In this document: positions 1-5,100 of the stretch, in pieces
How the letters are laid out: the number at the start of each line of letters is the position of its first letter
Numbering within the stretch: position 1 is the first letter of the stretch
Assembly (NCBI GenBank): GCA_025800305.1
Contig: JAOXRY010000143.1
Coordinates: 1-7,268, forward strand
DNA length: 7,268 bases
Source: Campylobacterales bacterium
Lineage (GTDB): Bacteria; Campylobacterota; Campylobacteria; Campylobacterales; SZUA-545
Reading direction: 5' to 3'
Notes under the pieces: generated by a model
Seen by the model: the letters and a program-made list of their open reading frames with translations, nothing else
Database searches by the model: none
Told to the model about the DNA's origin: nothing
Program-made: the position numbers and the translations under genes

Positions 1-154
1 CACCACTGACTGTTATCATATCAAGATCAAAAGATGGAAAAATCTCTTTTGGCATTTTGTTATAAGAGTATATACCTGCTAAGGTTATAAGAAAGAATAG
101 AGTGTAGTTGACACGACTATTTTCAATAAAAAATTTTAGAATTTTTTCAAACAT
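1..154 (-). CDS. RND-family efflux transporter permease, N-terminal fragment (cut by window edge)
   Basis: An open frame starts with ATG at 154 and reads leftward off the window, giving about 51 residues. It begins MFEKILKFFIENSRVNYTLF. Residues about 17-33 are a hydrophobic segment (YTLFFLITLAGIYSY) that fits transmembrane helix 1. It is followed by the sequence PKEIFPSFDLDMITVSG, which matches the P-x-E-[IL]-[FY]-P start of the periplasmic porter domain in AcrB/CzcA-like inner-membrane pumps. Family knowledge: these proton-driven permeases are about 1000 residues long and work with a periplasmic adaptor and an outer-membrane channel. The substrate cannot be inferred. It lies downstream of tpsB on the same strand across a 117-base gap that has its own promoter-like sequence, so it is probably not functionally tied to the secretion pair. 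The Shine-Dalgarno is weak (AAGTA about 9 bases upstream). The start is well supported by the family N-terminus. Confidence 0.85.
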   Translation of the reverse strand, partial: MFEKILKFFIENSRVNYTLFFLITLAGIYSYNKMPKEIFPSFDLDMITVSG

Positions 155-186
155 TGTTTATTACTTTTTGTAAATTTAATGTGCCG

Positions 187-220
187 ATTATATTGTTTTT
201 GGGTTAATGGTTTGTTAATG
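187..220 (-). promoter_or_regulatory. Candidate promoter of the RND gene with a tandem activator-type site
   Basis: On the minus strand a perfect TATAAT lies at 187-192, giving an expected transcript start near 180 and a leader of about 26 bases before the ATG at 154. There is no good -35 hexamer. In its place are two direct copies of CATTAAC (plus strand GTTAATG, 214-220 and 203-209), spaced exactly 11 bases start to start. The inner copy ends 10 bases before the -10 box. This geometry is typical of OmpR/PhoB-family response regulators that stand in for a missing -35. The boxes are seen directly; the regulator is inferred. Confidence 0.45.
203..220. repeat. Two direct GTTAATG heptamers, 11-base period
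   Basis: GTTAATG occurs at 203-209 and again at 214-220, separated by GTTT. One copy per helical turn places both on the same DNA face. They lie in the gap between tpsB and the RND gene, just upstream of the RND -10 box. A near-match (GTTACG) at 234-239 is out of phase and probably unrelated. Confidence 0.6.
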
Positions 221-271
221 AGTATGACAATTGGTTACGTTTAAAATTTACTATTTTATTTTGTATAAGTA

Positions 272-1918
272 TTAGAAAATTCCCTTTTTAAACTGTAGAT
301 ATACTGATTGTTCAGGATATTCATCTTCTTTATCACCATTTTTAGGAAAATGTCCTCCAAATTTAGATCCTAAATTTAGTGTAAGAAATGAGTAGGCATA
401 ATTTAGTTTTGCCTCATAAACAGAAGCACTATCGTCATTATCTCCTGTAACAGAATCAACAGCGCCATACTCAAATCCAAAATCAAAGTTCATTGGTGAT
501 AAGTACTTATTAAAAGTTCTAAATGGCTTAAAATTAAAAGAGTTTTTAATACTGTAACCATTATCTTCATATATCCCTTTTACAGTTGAAAACTGTTCAT
601 GGGAGAGAAGCTCATGTTTGGATTTTTGATTTTGAAATAAAAATGAGTAATTGAGCCAATCTTTTAATGTTTTTGACAGTGAAACCTTTCCTTTATAGAC
701 TTTAAATCTCTTATTTGCCTCTTCATCAGTTATATTATCTCTGTTACCATCACCGAAATAATAACCATTTCCCCACTTATGTTTTAGCTCAAAGGTTATA
801 TTACTCCCTTTGACATAGTTGTACCCTAAAACAATCTCAGATGTACTAAGCTGATGGCTGGAGATAGCAACTAAAACATCATTGATATAGCTGCCATTTT
901 TCCTATTTTCTAGATAAAAACTTCCATAGTATTTCTGCTTGCTATCTCTATAAAGAATCTTTTTTAGAAGGATACTATCTGTTTTAATATATCCATAAGA
1001 GGAGAAAGAAGCACTGCTTCCTTCAATAATACTGTAGTTCTTGGAGTAAGAGTGGGAGAAGTCCATTGTCCAGTATCCTAAAGGGATTGTAAGTGAACCA
1101 CTGGATGTTCTATTGTATTTCTCACTTTCATCATCAGTTTTTTCTTGATAGCTTAAAGAGATCTTATCAAACATATTTAAAGAGTTATCTATATCAGTGG
1201 AGAAGATAAGATCACCAGCATCATCAAAGTTTCTCCCACTATTTCTATAAGCAAGAGATGGGCGGATAGTTCCTTTTTCTGTACTTTTTACAACAATAGT
1301 ACTGTAACCACCTTCTTTACTAGGTTCAATATCAAACTTACTACTCATAGATTCCAGTCTATTAATCTGCTCAATTCCTTGATCAAGATCTTGTACTGAA
1401 AGGATTGTTTCTTTTAAAAAGGGAAGGGGAGTGTTCAGTGATGAAGCATTTTTATCATTTGTCTTATAGTGGATATCTTTGATCTTTCCTTCAAAGATTT
1501 TAATTATAATCTCATCTTTTTTACCTTTCTTGTCTAAGATAAGATTGGCTTTTGATGTTATATGTCCATTGTCATGATATAGTTTTGTAATTTTGTCTAA
1601 AATTTCTTGAATCTCATTTAAAGAGATACATCTATTCTCATAATCCTTTGTTATTTTGTCTAACTGACTCTCTTTAAATTTTCTATTTCCTGTGATATTT
1701 ATTTTCTTTATATTCATACAGTTGGAGTTGAATGTCTTTTTCTTTTTTTTCTCTTGTTGTATCTTTGAAGGAGAGAATTTTAGCTTACTGTTTTTTTCAA
1801 CTTTTTCATGGTGATCTTTGGTGTGGTCTCTTAGTGTTTCAATAGTCTTTTTATCAAGTGTTGTGGCAAAAACTATAGAGTTTAAAAAAATAATAAAAAG
1901 TAATATTTTAAGCTTCAT
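272..1918 (-). CDS. TpsB outer-membrane transporter of two-partner secretion (ShlB/FhaC/HecB family)
   Basis: This complete 548-residue protein exports the TpsA encoded divergently next to it. Residues 1-18 are a Sec signal peptide with likely cleavage after VFA. Residues 20-63 form a charged, His/Lys-rich stretch matching the plug helix H1 and linker of FhaC. The first POTRA domain spans about 66-148, with the family's Cys pair (C67, C97), ITGN, a YHDNGHIT segment and FEGKI (142-146). The second POTRA spans about 160-212 (DLDQGIEQINRLES). From about 215 onward alternating polar and hydrophobic segments fit the 16-strand barrel, ending in a terminal Phe as expected for Bam-dependent insertion. 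The loop-L6 motif, usually VRGY/VRGF, reads VKGI at 446-449. EYGAV at 483-487 matches a conserved barrel strand. Length is normal for the family. The ATG at 1918 is supported by the signal peptide and a GGGA Shine-Dalgarno 9 bases upstream. Sequence alone cannot tell a cytolysin transporter from an adhesin or CdiB transporter. Confidence 0.93.
   Translation of the reverse strand: MKLKILLFIIFLNSIVFATTLDKKTIETLRDHTKDHHEKVEKNSKLKFSPSKIQQEKKKKKTFNSNCMNIKKINITGNRKFKESQLDKITKDYENRCISLNEIQEILDKITKLYHDNGHITSKANLILDKKGKKDEIIIKIFEGKIKDIHYKTNDKNASSLNTPLPFLKETILSVQDLDQGIEQINRLESMSSKFDIEPSKEGGYSTIVVKSTEKGTIRPSLAYRNSGRNFDDAGDLIFSTDIDNSLNMFDKISLSYQEKTDDESEKYNRTSSGSLTIPLGYWTMDFSHSYSKNYSIIEGSSASFSSYGYIKTDSILLKKILYRDSKQKYYGSFYLENRKNGSYINDVLVAISSHQLSTSEIVLGYNYVKGSNITFELKHKWGNGYYFGDGNRDNITDEEANKRFKVYKGKVSLSKTLKDWLNYSFLFQNQKSKHELLSHEQFSTVKGIYEDNGYSIKNSFNFKPFRTFNKYLSPMNFDFGFEYGAVDSVTGDNDDSASVYEAKLNYAYSFLTLNLGSKFGGHFPKNGDKEDEYPEQSVYLQFKKGIF
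1743..1750 (-). repeat. A8 homopolymer tract early in tpsB
   Basis: On the coding strand eight consecutive A residues fall in codons 57-59, and five more follow after one G. They encode the run of five lysines before the first POTRA domain. Slippage here would truncate TpsB before any functional domain, so the tract could work as an on/off switch. In this AT-rich sequence it may equally be incidental. Confidence 0.5.
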
Positions 1919-1927
1919 AATAAAAGA

Positions 1928-1931
1928 TCCC
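1928..1931 (-). promoter_or_regulatory. Ribosome binding site of tpsB
   Basis: GGGA on the minus strand lies 9 bases before the ATG at 1918. It is moderately strong and at a usual distance, and it supports that start. Confidence 0.55.
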
Positions 1932-1956
1932 AGTGATATTTTTTTAAAGGGTAGAA

Positions 1957-1985
1957 ATTATATCTGAAAAAGTAACTTATGTGTA
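1957..1985 (-). promoter_or_regulatory. Candidate tpsB promoter
   Basis: The minus strand has a perfect TATAAT at 1957-1962. Upstream is TACACA at 1980-1985 (17-base spacer) or TTTACA two bases further out (19-base spacer). Expected initiation near 1950 gives a leader of about 31 bases before the ATG at 1918. A copy of the TAAGTTA half-site (1973-1979) sits inside the spacer, where a bound protein would block polymerase. Confidence 0.5.
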
Positions 1986-2031
1986 AAAAATCGTGAAATT
2001 CCAGATAAATAAGCCCTATATTGATTTTTTA
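1984..2031. repeat. 9-base AT-rich inverted repeat in the divergent region
   Basis: TAAAAAATC (1984-1992) is the exact reverse complement of GATTTTTTA (2023-2031), with 30 bases between. It lies midway between the two divergent genes. Being almost pure A/T it could arise by chance or simply mark bent DNA, so it is listed with low weight. Confidence 0.3.
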
Positions 2032-2058
2032 ACTAAAATACCAGCATCTATTTATAAA
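2029..2058 (+). promoter_or_regulatory. Candidate tpsA promoter
   Basis: TTAACT (2029-2034) and TATAAA (2053-2058), 18 bases apart, form the best plus-strand sigma-70-like pair. They would start transcription near 2065, at the edge of the 10-base inverted repeat, leaving a leader of about 63 bases. An alternative is TATGAT at 2103-2108, but it has no -35 and would start almost on the Shine-Dalgarno. The choice is uncertain. Confidence 0.35.
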
Positions 2059-2061
2059 GAA

Positions 2062-2098
2062 TAAGTTATTATCCGGATTCTGTTTTATTAATAACTTA
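2062..2098. repeat. Perfect 10-base inverted repeat, candidate operator or leader hairpin
   Basis: TAAGTTATTA (2062-2071) and its exact reverse complement TAATAACTTA (2089-2098) flank a 17-base spacer that contains the palindrome ATCCGGAT (2071-2078, sharing its first base with the left arm). A third copy of the outer heptamer, TAACTTA, occurs at 1973-1979 inside the tpsB promoter. Placed just before the tpsA Shine-Dalgarno, the repeat could bind a dimeric regulator serving both genes. If it lies in the transcript it could instead form a weak leader hairpin. Function is inferred. Confidence 0.5.
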
Positions 2099-2115
2099 AA
2101 ATTATGATGTTTTAT

Positions 2116-2121
2116 AAGGTG
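2116..2121 (+). promoter_or_regulatory. Ribosome binding site of tpsA
   Basis: AAGGTG lies 6 bases before the ATG at 2128. This strong site decides the start. A GTG at 2121 overlaps the site and opens a different, short frame, so it is not the start codon. Confidence 0.75.
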
Positions 2122-2127
2122 TGGATT

Positions 2128-5100
2128 ATGAATGCAAAACAAAGAATATCAATAACAATTTCAATTTTTATGCTGATGAATCAAACAGGATTCTCTTTGT
2201 TGTTAGCCAATTCAATAGAGGTAGATGGAACGACAAAAACAAAGATAGAAAAAGCACAAAATGGAGTCCCTATTGTAGATATTGCAAAACCAAGTGCTGG
2301 TGGAGTCTCTTACAATACCTATAAAAAATTCAATGTTGATAAAAGTGGACTGATTCTTAATAATAGTGACCAGATAGGAGTATCGAAGCTAGGAGGAGCG
2401 ATAAACTCCAATACAAATTACGCTGTAGGAGATAAAGCCTCTGTTATTTTAAATGAGGTCACAAGCAATCAAAATTCAGCTCTAAATGGTGCAACTGAGA
2501 TTTTTGGAGCAAAAGCAGAGTTTATCCTTGCCAATCCCAATGGAATCACGTGTGATGGTTGTGGGTTTATTAATACAAACAGAGTAAGTCTTATTACAGG
2601 AACACCTTCTTTTAATGGAGACAACTTTGATAATAAATTCCAAATTAGCAGTTATGGTGAACTGATTATCCAAGGATTAGGACTAGATGCGAGAGATGCA
2701 ACAAGTTTAGATCTTGTTTCAAGAATTCATAAAATCACTGGTGTTGTATTAACAAATGGTGAACTAAATATTTTAGCTGGAAACGGTGAGTATGACTACA
2801 ATAAAAACCTAATAAAATCTTTGATTACAGAAACATCAACAGGAGAGAAAGGTTTAGCAATTGATGCTTCTGTTTTTGGATCTATGTATGGAGGAAAAAT
2901 CAATATTATCTCTACAGAGTCTGGAATGGGTGTAAACTCTGAAGGTGAGATGGTTGCTATATTAGATGATCTTGAGATCTCTGCTGATGGAGATATTGGT
3001 TATAAAAATCTATTCTCCAAAAAGAACATCAATTTAAAAACAACTAAGACAATCCAAGGAAAAGAGGGAATCGCATACGCAAATGAAGGAATCACACTAA
3101 CAGCAAAAAGTGGGATTATCCAAGGAAATATTGAGTCAAAATCTTTGGATTTTAACGGTGATTCTATTGATATTCAAGAGACCTCAGAGGTCAATTCTCA
3201 GGCTATAGTATTAGATAGTAAAAAACTAATAAATAGTGGAGAGATCCATGGAACCTCTCTAACTGTAAAAGAAAATAGTACAGATATAGAAAATAGTGGG
3301 GTTGTTAAGGTTGATGAATTAGAGATTAAAGCTAAAAATATTAACAATAGTGGAGCAATAATTTCTCAAAATAGCTTTGATATGGAAGCTTCGAAAGTGG
3401 AACTATCATCATCTTCAAAGATAGGTTCAACCAATCAAGTTACAAATCTTACTTCAGAAGAAATTGATAATAGTGGTCTTATCTATGGAAATACAGGAGT
3501 AAAAATTGATGGAAAGTTAGACAATAAAGGAGCTTTAATCAGTGACTCTGAACTTTCAGTTTCCAAAGATCTTATCAATAGTGGAACAGTTAAAGGAACA
3601 GATGTAAAATTAGGTTCTACTGAGAACTCTATAGAAATCACCAATAGTGGAGAGATAACATCTACAGAACTTGCTCTTTATGGAACAACTCTAACAAATA
3701 GTGGAGACATCCTAGCTAATGAAGATTTCATTTTCGATGTTACATCAGCAACTCTCACAGCTGGTTCTCAAATTGGTTCAAAAACATCATCGGCAATAAT
3801 ATCTGGAGAGAACCTTAACAATAGTGGGCTTATCATTGGAAACGGTGGATTAACTCTTCATAACAACATTGTAAATAGTGGAACAATATATAGTGGTGGA
3901 ATAATAAACTATATAGGAGATCTAGAAAACAGTGGTTGGATTGAGTCAACAACAGCCAGTACTTTTGCAGGAGATATTTTTGAAAACTCAGGAACTGTTC
4001 TTTCCAATGAAGGGATAGATTTTAAAACTAGTAGCTTCACCAATAGTGGGAGTATTCAAGGAACAACAGCCTCATTTGGTGAAAGTGATAATAGGATAGA
4101 TTTAACAAATAGTGGAAAAATCACAGTAGAAAGTTTGAATAGTTTTTCCAATGATATGACCAATAGTGGTTCTATCGTATCTTCCAATAAGTTATCTATA
4201 GATACAAAAACAGGAACTTTCACAGAAACCTCTCAGCTTGGATCTGAAAACTTAGCAATAGAGTTAAAAGGTGATTCAATTACAAACAGTGGTCTTATCT
4301 CTGGAAATGATGGAGTTAGAGTTGATAGTAATATTGAAAACTCTGGAGTTATCTATAGTGGAAATGGATTGGATTTTACTAAAGAGGTTGATAATAGTGG
4401 TCATCTTGAAGGGGTAAATAAAATTAGCTTTGGTGGAAACAAGATGGAGAATAGTGGAGTTATTTTAACTTCCAAAGATATTGATTTCCAAAGTAGTGAG
4501 ATAACAAATAGCGGAACGATAGAAGGAAGTGGTCTATCTTTTGGATCGGCTGATAATAGAGTGACTTTTACCAATACAAATGTAATTAACTCTCAAGATC
4601 TAACTGTTTATGGTTCTTTAGTAACAAATAGTGGAAACTTAGTCTCTGGAAATAGCTTTTTAATAGATTCTACAACAATGGATTTTGGACAAACTTCACA
4701 AATAGGTTCCCAATCAACCAAGACAGATCTTAAAGGTGATATCAATAATCAAGGGCTTGTCTTTGGGGCAACAGATATCAATATTGATGGTATTATAGAT
4801 AATAGTGGAGTTTTACTTAGTAGTGACACAATTAACTTTAAAAAAGATACAACAAATAGTGGGGTAGTTCAAAGTGCTACTCTGAATTTTGGAGAAGCAG
4901 ATAATAAGATCTCTATTGATAATAGTGGTGAGATCTCTTCAACAGGTCTGGGTCTTTTTATTAATAAGTTGACAAATAATGGTGCTTTTTTAACAACAAA
5001 TGATTTTGATCTTGACGCAGGGACTATCACTTTAGGTGAAGATTCTCAGATTGGTTCTCAAACAGCGATGACTACTTTAAAATCAGATTCTATAACTAAT

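Noticed and set aside
243..257. Possible terminator after tpsB (AAAAT-TTACT-ATTTT)
   Set aside because: The stem is only five A/T pairs with no G/C and no clear U-tract in the right place, too weak to call an intrinsic terminator. No better hairpin was seen in the gap.
2121..2324. Short plus-strand frame from a GTG at 2121
   Set aside because: It overlaps the well-supported tpsA frame, its GTG lies on the tpsA Shine-Dalgarno, and its product (Lys/Asn/Arg/Trp-rich) resembles nothing known.
2482..2673. Short minus-strand frame
   Set aside because: It is antisense to the most conserved part of the TPS domain, with no ribosome binding site or recognisable product, so it is a shadow frame.
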